Below, piece by piece: positions 12,627 to 24,901 of a stretch of DNA of 64,000 nt (position 1 is the first letter of the stretch; each line of letters begins with the position of its first letter). A program made the translations under genes and the position numbers. The DNA is taken from positions 11,312,713 to 11,376,712 of the forward strand of contig CM035234.1 of assembly GCA_020226215.1 (NCBI GenBank), written 5' to 3'. Source of the stretch: Sindora glabra (Eukaryota; Streptophyta; Magnoliopsida; Fabales; Fabaceae). Below the pieces are notes generated by a model. It saw nothing but the letters and a program-made list of their open reading frames with translations. It was not told the origin of the DNA and ran no database searches.

Positions 12627-15600
12627 GATGGTACAAGGAAGCAACTTGCTGTGATTTTTTATCTTGGAGAAGTAAAACTTTCATTCATTCTAACAATTAA
12701 TGACTAACCAAATAATTAAAAGATTTTCTGCCTTTCAAAAACTTGTATTTTTTATATTATTTCTCCGAATCAAATAATCTCTTAATTATTCAATTATATA
12801 TAGGAAAAACTTCCAATGCCATTTTAGGATAAAATAAATTATGATTAAAAATAATGATGATCAGTTATGATTAAATCATAAGTTACGCAAAATTGATAAA
12901 ATTGCTAAATTAATAAAATAAGCTATAACTACGATTAAGAATACGAAATGGTTATCATTAAATTTCATAAAATAAATAAGACAAAAAATATAACAAGAAA
13001 AATCATTCATCCATGCTAGCAATAGCAATGCTTTCAGTGAAACATTGGAATTAAAGTAAGAATGCCTACACGTTGTTTTGTTGAGGACGGGATGGAAAAA
13101 GTATGATGTGGTAGGAATATTTCTCTCAGTTTCTTACCATCACAGGAGAGATCTAAAATCCAACAGATTCCACACAAAATTTCTTCTCAATCTTCTCTCA
13201 CCTCTATTTTCTTCCTTCGTCCAAATAAAAGAAATTTATAATTTTTCTCCTAATGTCTTCACTCTAATATCCTTTTTTTTTTCCACTTTTTTCAGCAACC
13301 AAATAGGACATTAGGTCAACCTTATTACATATGATATTAGATGACATCAAAATATACAATTTCTCTCTAGAGAATTATAATGATTTCATGTTAAAAGATC
13401 GTGTATATCATTATTACTATAAAATAGGCTTATAACACCTATAACAATTCACATAACATTCTCATAGTGAATTTTTTAATATATTATTTATTTACATATA
13501 TTTATGTATTAACTTGATATCTCGTATCAATGATCATGATCATAAAAAAATGTACATACTAATCTTAACATATTATTGCTATCCCAATTTACAATAATGT
13601 TCAATTAGGCACATTTAAAAATGATTTAATTATTTTAGTAACAATTATTATATTTATTTATATTATGCAAATATAATATTAAATATAATAATTAAAATAT
13701 CTTTATAAAAGAAATGTAATATAATGTATACTAATACAATCATCCTTTGATTGATTTTTAGAGCATACATCAATAGTTCATTCATTGACGTCCAATTTGC
13801 AATTCTATACTAGTGTAATACATTTCTACATTAATTAAGAACAGAAAAATTAGCATTTTTTATTGGTTTTTTGCGAAAATAAGGGTATTTTAAGATCTAG
13901 ATAATTGTTCCAAGAACATGATCTGAAAAGGAAAGGAGAGAAAAGAAAAGAAGATGGGCAACAATGCAGACGGACTTTAATTATTTTACTTTAAATCAAA
14001 CAGATGAAGATGAAGACCCTAAAAGCAATGAATCAATGTCTCCCACTCCTGAAATAGGGTCTCTGGAACTTTGCAGAACCATTGCATGCTGTGAACAGTG
14101 GCCGCAGAATCTGACATCATTAATCTTTATTTCTCCATTAAGGCTGTCATGCAAATTGCAAGCGTTCTTCAACCTCTAACAAGCCACGCCTACATCAAAC
14201 ATTCAACTGTGCAATTGATTTTTATCAGTTTTATTCAAAAGCACACAGATTTCGGGAACCTTTTTTCTTCAACCCTAATGAATTTTGTTATAACTTTTGT
14301 CATCATTTTAATCTTAAAATTTGAGTAAAGCTAAATACACAATTTTGAAAGCGCATAAATTTAAGCTCAAAGAGTTCTAAAGTTCAATCTTGAAGGCGCT
14401 ATTATTTGAATAGATTTAATTATCATTTATTGCTTCTATTCTAAATAGAGATTATTCAATGTAAATACTACTTGGATGCAAATCAAAAAGTACATAAGTG
14501 ATTAAGAAGAAATTTTCAATGATAAAAATGAAAAATTATCACACACACACAGGTTGAAGAAAAAAAAGTTTCAAATGCTAATATAACTATATTCCTAAAA
14601 CTGCCAATAATCATTAACAAGTTATGAACTTTTAAATTAAAATATATTTAAAAAATATTAATAAATATTTCAAGTCCTTCAAACAAAATTAACCTTACTT
14701 TCATCTATTATTACTACTATCACAATCAAGGAATGGAGGGCAAGCTTACTTTTTACTAGATATATACATGAATTAGGTAATTCGTCTAGTTTAGAAGATT
14801 GGGGCTTGAAAAAATACAAGACTTGAGCTTTTTTTTTATGATTTAAATATTTATTAGATTTTTTTTTCTTATAACTCAATTAATATTTGAAATGAGTACA
14901 AATCATAATAATAAGAAGTGGATCAACCTAACTAGGCTTGATTATACAAATTTATTTTTAATACAAAAAATTTACTTTAATATGATTAAATATTTTACAT
15001 ATTTAAATATTTTATTATTTTTTAAATGTATATTTTTATTTAAAATAAAAATAAAAAATAATTAAAATTTTAAATCGGATTCCATATCATGTATAAAGTT
15101 AATTGGATCAAGCCGGGTCAAATATTTTAAGAATTAAACAAGTTAAGCTCCAACTTGAGTGATATATTTTATATAATTATATATAAAAAGCTTAGGTGGA
15201 AATCCAATGACCAGGCCAATAGACATTCCTACTTCTTACTGTAGTATCCACCTTTACTATTTATCTCTCATCCACAGGTGCAAGAGGTAGGTTGTGTGTT
15301 TAGATTTTTGTATTATGCAAGTTAAAACAATGGTAAATATATATTTTTTACGTAAAATAAAATATATATTAATTTTATTTCTTAAAAATATTTTTTGTTT
15401 AAATTTGACTAATTTCATATATCTAAGAAATATTTTTTATAAGTATTATGCATTACTTATTTAAATTTATATAACTTCCATTTTTTTAAAGTTTACGCAT
15501 CAAATTGGTAAGGAAGATCTGCTTATTAAAAAAAATTAATTGTCAAGAGCATCATATCAATTGTTTATTATTAAAGTGATGAACGCACTAGTGAACAAAT

Positions 15601-16270
15601 GAAATTGAATAAATTTAAATAAATGAAAGATAAATTTATAAAAAAACTAATGATGAAGTTGAAAATTTTCAGATAAATTACAGACAAAATATATAAAAAA
15701 AAATTCACAAAAATGAAATTCATAAAACTTACATTTCAAAAGGTGAAAAATTGATGTTTCTCTTTGGATAAACTTGTGGACATGCTCATGGGCAGTGGAT
15801 GGATGCATATGCAATTATGAATGTATGATGCAAGCCACATGTCTTAGAAGGCCCATTGGCCCAATCTAAATTATGTAAGTAGCCCGGTTTTTGGGGCTCA
15901 CCTACTGACTCAGGCATGGCTGCTCCATTAACTTCTTACCTGAAATGGGCCTAATTGGCCCTACTTGTCTGGGTCACAGTGCAACATGACCCCATCTAAT
16001 TAAATACATACGTCATCTGGTGCTCATGCGTAGATGCTCTTTATTAAAAGTGATTTATTATTTATTATTCTCATTTTGAGAGAGAATTAGTTTTTTACCC
16101 CGGTAAAAAGGTGCGAGGATACTTGAATGTAAACATGAAAAAAAAAAATACACACATGATCACAATTAACTAAAAAATTTAGATTTTGATTCATTATTAA
16201 TATAAATTAATTTTATATCATTATTCATCCATATATTATCTTCAAAATAGTTCGCTAGTAGTATTGGAAT
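12627..16270. other. Non-coding DNA with two less AT-rich islands
   Basis: 13040-13320 and 13900-14240 are less AT-rich. The second has two overlapping plus-strand frames (13964-14179, 14098-14328) with peptide pieces such as DEDEDPKSNESMSPTPEIG but no recognised domain. 15790-16010 contains GGCCCATTGGCCCAA and ATGGGCCTAATTGGCCC, site II-like promoter motifs, without an adjacent gene. 15080-15230 has AAGTTAAGCTCCAACTTGAG, a hAT-MITE-like phrase. Confidence 0.45.
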
Positions 16271-16830
16271 TAGGGATGGCAACGAAGCGAGGCAATGACA
16301 AATTAACGGTATATTGCCCCACTCCTCAATTAAGGGGATCTGCTTCATCCCTGCCCCATCCCTGATCATGAGGCAAGTTAGTATCCCATCTCAACGATTT
16401 GCGAAGCACCGATAATCCATGAATAGTAAAAAAAATTGAAAAAAATTAAAATTTATAAATTTTAAATACATACATAATTAATATTTAATATTTAATATAA
16501 TATAATAATATTAGTTTAAAATTATACATAATTTATTTAATTAATCTCAAATTTAAAAGAAAATAATTAAAATAAAATAATTAATATAAATATTTTTAAT
16601 TATAAAATTAATAAAATAAATTTATAATAATATATATTTTTAAGCATAATATAAAAAATAAAAAAATTATTATTTTGGGGAAAGGCGGAGCACTATAAGA
16701 CAATATTGTCTGTTCTACATAATTGCTTCAAGTTAAAAACTTGCCTCATGTGTTACCTACGGGGTAAAAATTTATACCAAATCAGTGCCCTATGGAACAA
16801 AATCCGAAATCTGAAAATTTGCCATCCCTA
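16271..16830. mobile_element. MITE with TAGGGATGGCAA termini, probably hAT-like (560 bp)
   Basis: Terminal inverted repeats TAGGGATGGCAA (16271) and TTGCCATCCCTA (ending 16830). The ends are less AT-rich; the middle, about 16420-16670, is nearly pure AT. No coding frame. A target duplication is not clean: TAGTATTG before and TAGCATTA after match at only 6 of 8 and sit a few bases off the ends, so the superfamily assignment is inference from the terminus type. Confidence 0.65.
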
Positions 16831-16849
16831 ACTAGCATTATTACTTTAT

Positions 16850-17031
16850 GGACCAAGATCCTTTAAAGTGCAAAAAGCATTTTAGAGAGAAAAGTGATTT
16901 ATCACATCCATTGATCCCAAAATCAATGGTTCATGATTTTTTTTCATTTAAAAAATTATAAGCCATTAATTTTGGAATCAATGGATATGACACCTCTAAA
17001 GTGCTTTTTGTACTTTAGAGGATCCCGATCC
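16850..17031. mobile_element. Mutator-like MITE with perfect 10-bp TSD (182 bp)
   Basis: A short fold-back element. The left end reads GGACCAAGATCCTTTAAAG and the right end, reverse-complemented, GGATCGGGATCCTCTAAAG, with GCAAAAAGCATTTTAGAG-like sequence following on both arms; inner CCATTGAT...ATCAATGG motifs add further pairing. ATTACTTTAT is present directly on both sides (16840-16849 and 17032-17041), a perfect 10-bp duplication, close to the 9-bp typical of Mutator elements. It lies only 19 bases from the preceding MITE. Confidence 0.85.
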
Positions 17032-17041
17032 ATTACTTTAT

Positions 17042-17597
17042 ATTAGATATTGTGGTGATTGACTCTCTTTTTAGATAATAGCTATGTTTCAAACTTAAGA
17101 TTTTGCAACGATGAAGTATTCCCACACTTTCTCCTTTCTCTAGAAGAAAATCATTTATCTATATATTGACATGTTAATAAAAAATATTGGAGCATTCTTA
17201 TTATTAATAAAAATAATTCATTATTATTACTTTTTTAATAATATACCATTTTTTTATTCATTACAAGTGTGCTTAAAGGATATGACAATATAGCATAAGA
17301 TAAAATAAGTAAACATAATAGTATAATATATGATAATAAAATGATAAGGTATAACATTATAAAGTGTTTAATAAATAATTATATAAATAATTTGATAGTA
17401 TAAATTTATATTATCATATGTTTATTTATTTATTCATTTATTTATTGATAATGATTGTGTGTTTATTATTAAACATGTATATAACATGATATTATTAAAA
17501 ATTTTATTTAGGTAAAATTAACCTTGTTTTAAAAGTAATCTATATCACAATTATTTAATCATAACATATTATAATTACTTTAATTTATAAGAGATTC
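17042..17597. other. AT-rich spacer, nothing seen
   Basis: Simple AT-rich DNA between the MITE cluster and the LINE, with no repeat or frame worth naming. Confidence 0.6.
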
Positions 17598-17746
17598 AAA
17601 GAAAGAGGATTAAATGACAGATAAAACCAGTAACATCTAAGGCTAGAGCTTTCCACAACCCAAAGGACTTGGTCCACGTGATGGCAGGGAAAACTCTCAC
17701 TTTTGAAGAATAAGATACATTTTTTTAAAGCAAACAAAAGCTCAAC

Positions 17747-19105
17747 ATGGCATCTTCCTTTGATCAATAGAATCGTGAAGCTATGGTAAGATAAAGAAGA
17801 AGCCAATTTAAAAGTTATAAGGATCACCTTGTAGGAGTCATTCCTAGAGCTTATGAGAAAGCCTTATTTTTAGCAAATTCAAAAGAAAATGTTGCAGAAC
17901 CTTTACTAGTTAAAAAAATTAATGAAAATGAAATGGCTTTCATGTTTCTTAATGATTTGAAGAACAAGCTTTATGAACCATGAAGTCTTACCTTAATCAG
18001 TAAAGTTTTTGGAAAAAAAAAGCCTCTTTTCAAATCTTGGAGTACAAAACTCGAAACATGAGGAAGCTAGAAAGTAAATTCTCTATCTTAGATGTTGGAA
18101 ATGATTTCTTTATGTTTCAATTTGAGCTTAACTCAGATTATATAAAGGTTTTTAATGGAGGGCCTTCATTTGTGTTTGATCATTTTCTAACCTTGAAAAG
18201 GTGAAACCTTTTTTTAAGCCATTAACGGCAACTTTATCCTTAATTGCTATCTGGATCAGGCTATCAGAATTGCCTATTGAATTTTATAATCCTTTTATTT
18301 TATCACAAATTGCAAGTATTATTGGCTTGGTTTTGAAAATTGATTCCCATACTTTTCTTAGTGATAAAGGGAAGTATACAAGAATTTGTGCACAAATTGA
18401 TATCAATTGCCCTTTAATTCGCACCATATATATTGGTGATTTTAAACAATCTATTTTATATGAAGGTTTGAGTAAAATTTTCTTTGCTTACAGATGGATC
18501 GATCACCAAAAATTATCCTGCCCCCATATTCAAGAAATTTCCACCTTGAATTGTGGGGAGGAAGCCCTACCTTTTCAATCTGAAAAGTGAGGACACATGT
18601 AATAATGATTCTCCCTCATGTGATGCTACTAATGTGACTAGAGACAAAATAAGGTCTAAAATGTCCCAAAAAAATAAATATATTTATCACCCATGGATTC
18701 TAGTGGAGAAAAGAAGAAATAAAGGTAATAAAAAGCATATTGTTGAAAAATATCAAAAAGGGGTTGGATACTATGCAGAAAAAATCACTTTCAGTGGCCT
18801 TAAAGTATATTCTAGAAAATAGGCCTCATAAATACCATGCTTAGGTGGTCAAATCCTATATTAATATGAAAAATAAATTTCATATTGCTGATAGCCCTAC
18901 CAACTCTTGGCCCATCACATTTCCTGACCCAGATTTGGATAATAGTACACTTAGTTCCCAGTGGATGCTTTTAGATGCTCCTCTAATTCAATCCACTAAA
19001 CAACAGCAAATCCCTATTGAATAATACAAAGTTATGTTGAACAGCAGCTCCTCATCCAACTCTGAGATGGATGACACACTAGTGAATACAAATAGGATAG
19101 TATAA
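17747..19105 (+). pseudogene. LINE ORF1 remnant (gag-like, DUF4283 with damaged zinc knuckle)
   Basis: Begins with an in-frame MASSFDQ at 17747 and then meets stops after few codons. After frameshifts, the region 18150-18590 reads as a clear DUF4283-type segment: GGPSFVFDHFLTLKR, then KPFFKPLTATLSLIAIWIRL, LPIEFYNPFILSQIASIIG, GKYTRICAQIDINCPLIRTI and YEGLSKIFFAYRWIDHQKLSC. In plant LINEs the last part is a CX2CX4HX4C knuckle; here the first two cysteines are replaced by F and Y, leaving only the His and last Cys. A low-complexity tail with PDPDLDNSTLSSQWMLL follows at about 18900-19100. The protein would coat element RNA; this copy cannot make it. Confidence 0.8.
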
Positions 19106-19675
19106 ATGTATTGTTTCAATGGTAAGTTAATGGAACTTAGGCCGGAACTTCTAGAATTGATCTCGATTGATCTAATCTTTATAACAAGGACTCTCTAATG
19201 GAATAAGTTAGAAGCATGGAAAAATATCAAACCTTACAAATGTACTTAAAAAGAATAAGATCCTCCTAGAAAAGGAGGAATAGGAGAAATTGATACACTA
19301 ATTATACAACACATGGACAACATTCCAAGCTGGTAGTGTCTAGGAACTTAGCTTAATCTACCTAAGATTAATGAATAGCCCTTAGTTCGATTTCCCTCGA
19401 ACCATTTCATATGGCATCAAGAAAAGCCTAGTGATAGATGATGTAGTTACAATGATAAGTATTGGAGATAAACCAATGTAAAATGATTTCGAGAGGGGCA
19501 AGTCAAAAATTCATCTATTATATTTGAGCCCTCTATGCTCCCAAGTCGAAATTCAACTAAAGAATATGATACTCAATGATTAGGAGTTTTATGACAGAAT
19601 GGTGACAAAATTTCTTTTGATTATGAAACTTAAATTAAATAATTCCTTTTTTTCCTCAGTGAATCTTGATCAAGT

Positions 19676-22600
19676 TAGAATAAGGGCGTGGAATGTTAAC
19701 GCGTTCAACATCTGAATTTTAAAAGACTCATTTCTAACTTTATTATTTATGAAAAAATTACTATCCTTATTCTTACTGAAACTAGACTTGATGAAAGTAA
19801 AGCAATTGAAATAGGTGATTCCCTACCTTTCTTAAATATGGTGATGACAAACACTGTTAGTTTTGCTAGAGGAATTTATATGCTTTGGAATGATGATGAC
19901 ATCTCTGTCTAAGGTGATGAACAAGTCAGAATAGGAGATTCATACAATTATCAAGACAAATCCCCATTCTCCTGATTGGTTGCTCTTATAGAAAAATATT
20001 ATGGAATAATTTATAAATAATTACTGAAAATTTTTATTAGATGCTTATTGGTGATTTTAATGAAGTTTCTTATCAATCTAAAAAATGTGAAGGAAACTTA
20101 ATCAATTTATATAGAGTGAACTTATTCTTGGAATATTTAGATTACAGTAATTTAAGTGACTTGGGCTTTTTTGGACCATCCTTTACTTGGACTAATATAA
20201 GAAATCCTAATTATTTAATCCTTGGAAGACTTGATCGTGCCCTAAGTAGTCCTAGTTGGAATTTTTTATTTCCCTAAGCACAAGTATTTCATTTAACTAG
20301 AATATGTTTGATCATGCCCCAATTATGGTATCTCTCTGTCACGAGCCTATCAACCAATTATCGAAGCCTTTTAAATTTGAAGCTTATTAGTTAACTCAAC
20401 TTGACCTATATTCTATAGTAGAGGATTCCTAAACTTCTTCCCCTTCTCTTTATATTATGGTTCAAAAATCAAAGTAAAAAGTTACCTAGTGGAATAAAAA
20501 TATTTTTGGAAATATTTTCCAAAAGAAAAAAGAATTTTAGCCAAATTAAAAAGTATTCAAAATTTGTTAACCTTGGCTCTTTCTGAATCTTTGATTAGAC
20601 TTGAAAAATCTTTACAAAATAAATTTTTGTTAACTTTAAAACAAGGAAAGGAATTATGGGTTATAAAATCTAGAATTGACTGGATAAATGATAGTGACAA
20701 AAATACTCATATTTATCATTTATCAACTAACATTAAAAGAAGGAATAATAATATTTTTAGAATAAAAAATTCTGTTGGAAGCTGGGATACAGAAGAAAAT
20801 GAAATTAAAAATTATATTTTGACATCTTTCCAAGAAAGATATAGGACAGTTCACTCTCAAGTTTTCTTTAATATTTCTAAACCATATTTTTGGAAAATCT
20901 CTCTACATAATAATATTAAAGGGAGCCTTATTGCTATTCTCAATAAGAATGAGATTTGGAAAGCTTTGAAATCTCAAAAACCAATAAAAATACTTAGACT
21001 AAGTGGCCTTTATCTTGGTTTTTATAAAAAATTCTAGCATTGTATAAAGGATTTTATTTATCAATGTGTTACTCAAGTTTTTCTTCTTATAGAAATTCCT
21101 TCCTGGCTAAATGAAAATCTAATATGTTTGATTCCTAAAGGAATAGTTCATGAGACAATTAGTACTTATAGGTTAATAAGTTTATGTAACACAATTTTAA
21201 AATTTGTCTCTAAAATTCTTTCTGCTAGATTAAAGCATAATCTTGAATCCTTTATATTACCCTTTCAAGTTACTTTTGTAAAAATTCAAAAATCAGTTAA
21301 TGATATTATTACTTCTAGGGAAATTATTCATACTATAGATTGATCTAAATCCAAAATAGGAAATACGATTATTAAATTAGATCTTGAAAAAGTATATGAC
21401 CCTCTAGAATGGGATTTTCTAAGAAAGGTCCTTACTTTTTTTAACTTTCCTCCAAAATGGATTTAACTTATTATAAGTTTAGTTTCAAATGTAACTTATC
21501 ATATTTTGTTTAATGGAGGAAAAATTGAACCTTTCCAACCCTTTAGAGGTTTAAGGCAAGGTGACCTTCTATCTCCCTATTTGTTCATTTTGTGAGCATT
21601 TACACTTTTTGATTATGGAAATAATAGAAAATAAATCTTGGGACCCAATTAAATCTAGCCAACATGGAATCAAAATTTCACATTTGTTTTATGCTAATGA
21701 TGTTATCCTTTTTGCTAAAGCAAATCAAAATAGTTGTAATACAATTAAACAAATTCTAGATAATTTTTATTTGGAATCTAGTTTAAAAGTTAACTTAACT
21801 AACTCAAAAATATTTTTTTTTTGAAAAATACCAAATCATCTTTAAAAGAGTAAATCAATAATGAATTTGGTATTAGCCATACTAGAAACTTAGGCAAATA
21901 TTTAGGAATAGAAATTAAAGCTAATTACAAAACTTCATATTTCCAAGATATTCCAAGATATTACAAACTTAGGAAAATATTTAGGAATAGAAATTAAAGC
22001 TAATTACAAAACTTCATATTTCCAAGATATTGCAAATAAAGTGAGATTAAGAATTAACTCTTGGAAATCTAAATGGTTATCCTCTACTTGCAGGGTTATT
22101 TTAATAAATTCTATCCTTTCTACCTTTCCTTTGTATTATATGGTATGTACTAAACTCCCTAAAGGAATAGTCTAGAAGTTAGATTAATTAATTAGGAATT
22201 ATTTGTGGAGTGGAACTTCTAATAATACTAGAAAACTATTTTTAGTAAGCTAGGATGTAGTTACATTGCCAAAATTAAAAAAAAGTCTTAGTCCTAGGGA
22301 TTTCTATGCAATTAATTTGGCAATCCTCACAAAATTAGTCTAGGAATTTCTACAAGATGGTGCATCTTTTTGGTTCCAGATACTCAGGCAAAAATATCTT
22401 CGTATCGAAAATAATGGCAATATTAAAAGAGATTTAAATTGCTCTCACAATTGGAAAGCTTTAAGATCTACTAAAATAATAATTCAAGCTAGTATAAAAT
22501 GGATTCTTGGTACAAGGGGAAAAATTGATTTTTGAAATGATCATTGGGTCAATTCGGCTCCTTTAAGGACCTGTTTCCCTTTTAAATTCTCATCTTAAAG

Positions 22601-23825
22601 TTTATAATTATATCTCTACTAGAGCTTGGAACTTAGATTGAATATCTTTTGTTCTTCCTAAAAATTTAAAACCTTCTCATTTTAGATGTTTTATTTAGTC
22701 TAATGGGAAATGCTAATAAACCAACCTAAAGGCTATCCAAATCCTGAAAATGTACAAGTCAAAGTGTTATTAACTATCTCAAAATGAATTGTTTTAATTT
22801 TAATAAGTATCGTCTGCTTGATATGGACTTAAATTGGATTTGGAAAATCCCAACCTTATCAAAAATTTAATTTTTTATATGGTTAATAGTTTTGGATATA
22901 AATCCCACCAGGGATTTTCTTATTAGAAGGGGTTTGAATGTTTGCCTAGTTGCTCTTTATGTAAGACAGGTCTTGATTTTATTTCCTATATTATAAGAGA
23001 ATTGCTATGGACTAATGGCTTACCCTTCCTTATCTTGTTTCTTGCCAAAATTTCCTACATTTGGACTTTCTTGAATGGCTAAAGGCAAACCTTTCCTTTC
23101 ATGCTCTTTATGTTAATTTGAAAATTCCATAGGCAACTATTTTTGCTTTTGCTTTATGAACTCCTTTGTTAAATAGAAATAAAAAATTTTTTCAGCAAAA
23201 CCTAAGTGAAACTACTTTAAAACAACAAACTTTAAGCAGAGCAACAAAAATTTTGGCTATAAAAGGATAAGTAAAAACTGCCTGACAATAACAAATCAAG
23301 GAGATAAAATGGAAGCCTCCTCCAATAGGTTAGTATAAATTAAATACAGATGGTTCAACTAAAGGAAACCTTGGCTAGGCTTCATGTTCAATTGTAATTA
23401 GAAATTATAAAGGAAAAAGGATTGTTGGCAATACAAAAGCACCAAGTATAAGTACTAATCATGAAGTTGAATGGTGTAGGCTAAGGGATGAATCATTCTT
23501 AAATTTGAATGGAGATTTATTTCCACTTGAAATTGAAGTTGATACTTCAATTGTATTGGAGGCTCTCCAAACACTTGTTCTATTAATTCCTTCTTCTATT
23601 TGTAGTGATTATAAAGACTGCAAAAAGATGTTGAGAAGAGGTGGACAATACATCATCAAACATATCTATCGAGAAGCTAATATGGTGGCTAACAATCTTC
23701 CTAAAATTGCTTCATCTTTTTGTAATGAATTAACTATTCTCCTCTATGCTCTTCCAAGAATTTTGTTATTTTTGTTAACTGATGTAACAGGTATATGCCT
23801 TCCCATAAGTGTTTCTACTAATTAA
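19676..23825 (+). pseudogene. LINE ORF2 remnant (endonuclease, reverse transcriptase, RNase H)
   Basis: Endonuclease-like part at 19676-20277: RAWNV, ILTETRLDE, FARGIYMLWND, MLIGDFNEVSYQ, DLGFFGPSFTWTN and GRLDRALSS, the last being a near-complete C-terminal signature. RT spans about 20990-21830: LIPKG at 21130, YRLISLCNTILKFVSKILSA, KLDLEKVYD at about 21380 (usual KLDLEKAYD), FRGLRQGDLLSPYLF at about 21545, and HLFYANDVILFAKA at about 21680, where the usual (Y/F)ADD is YAND, so a catalytic Asp is lost. A zinc-binding zf-RVT-like region lies at about 22840-22960. RNase H lies at 23330-23790: NTDGSTKGNLG, later HIYREANMVANNL. Stops and frameshifts break every domain, and a 79-bp internal duplication occurs at 21886-22043. 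It once nicked DNA and copied element RNA; it is now inactive. Confidence 0.87.
21886..22043 (+). repeat. 79-bp tandem duplication inside the LINE RT region
   Basis: The block AACTTAGG(C/A)AAATATTTAGG at 21888 is followed 79 bases later, at 21967, by a nearly identical copy that continues through CTTCATATTTCCAAGATATT. 79 is not a multiple of three, so the duplication by itself also shifts the frame of ORF2. It arose after or during decay of the element. Confidence 0.85.
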
Positions 23826-23870
23826 TGTTATGTTTTTCATGCATTCACCAAAAAAGAAAGATGAATAAAT

Positions 23871-24309
23871 TATTCCATATTTACTATATAAAATAAATTA
23901 ATCAGACTAAATTATATTATATTATATAAGTCTAAATATATATTAAAACATTATAGTACTTATACTATAATATCTCTCTTATAAAATACATTAGATGAAC
24001 GTTAATAGTATAAAAAAAATTATATATATTAAATTTAAACTCTTAACTAAATAAAAAAAACTGAATATTAATTGTAAGGAATAAAATCTAATGAAAACGA
24101 TGGTCATGTTTGGTTCCATCCCTCCACGACGGCCACTTGAGATTTTTCTTGGCCCACACTTGAAAACATATCAAGGCTTAAAGGGCTTCAACTCATGGGC
24201 CTACGGCATGATTCTGATGCCATATTGCCATTCCTCTCTTTCCATACCAAAGCATTCGATGCTTCAAAAAAGAAGTAAATTTTTGCGGTAAATTAAATTT
24301 TTTTAAGGA
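23871..24309. other. Spacer after the LINE
   Basis: AT-rich to about 24080, then a 200-base less AT-rich stretch with a 66-codon plus-strand frame (24091-24291) that resembles no family. I treat it as non-coding. Confidence 0.45.
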
Positions 24310-24615
24310 ATTAAGGCTTTATTTAAATATATTTTTTATTTTTTAAAAATTATGTTTTATTTTAAAATTTTAAAAAAATAAATAATATTTCGATAAAAAA
24401 TAATAAAATATTTTATTTAATTATAAAATTAAAATAAAAAATAAAAAACAAGTTAAAAAATATAATTTTTTTCTATTTTTCTCTTTTTATGTTACATATT
24501 TAAAGTTATAATTTTTGAAAATAAATATTAAAAATAAATTTTCAAATAAAAAATTTTATTTTTAAAAATAAAAAATATTTTTTAAAAAAAATAGTAAAGA
24601 AGCATACCCTAAAAT
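24310..24615 (+). repeat. AT-rich dispersed repeat, copy 1
   Basis: A low-complexity segment sharing ordered blocks with 48665-48985: AATATTTTATTTAATT followed by TAAAATT and AAAACAAG, then TTTTTAAAAATAAAAAATAT and a closing run ending in ACCCTA. Ends are partly self-complementary (TTTTTTAAAAAT-type), suggesting a MITE family. No gene. Confidence 0.45.
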
Positions 24616-24901
24616 TTTTTATAAGTGTTCATAAAAAAATTGAAATTATTTAGGTGGCAATGAAAATTAAATGTTTCCATTATTGCAAAAGTTTTTCCTA
24701 CTTTAAGGAAGGAGGTTAGAACCTTTTTATATTTTATGGAAAGTAAAATTTTTTAAAAAGTTATAATTCTTTCTTTTTTATCAAATAATTCATATTTTTC
24801 AACTTTTGAAGAAAATATTTCTTCCATATAACTTCCTGCTCACTAACAATCTCAAAATATAATGTTTTTGCAATCTTTTTATTTTTCTCATTTTTATAAG
24901 A

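Larger units (their letters stand above)
17598..23870 (+). mobile_element. Degenerate L1-type LINE retrotransposon, near full length
   Basis: A plant L1-clade non-LTR retrotransposon of about 6.2 kb, with domains in the expected order: 5' leader, ORF1 with DUF4283-like region, ORF2 with endonuclease, reverse transcriptase, zinc-binding zf-RVT-like region and RNase H. The 3' end CATTCACCAAAAAAGAAA resembles the usual plant LINE terminus with a short A-rich tail. Possible target-site duplications are AAAGAAAGAGGATTAAAT at 17598-17615 and AAAGAAAGATGAATAAAT at 23853-23870, 16 of 18 matching; the 3' copy overlaps the A-rich tail, so this is inference. All reading frames carry many stops and frameshifts, so the copy is dead and old. 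The surrounding open frames are simply pieces of this element. Confidence 0.9.

Noticed and set aside
17585..17827. Minus-strand 80-codon frame
   Set aside because: It lies antisense to the LINE leader and ORF1 start and has no family resemblance.
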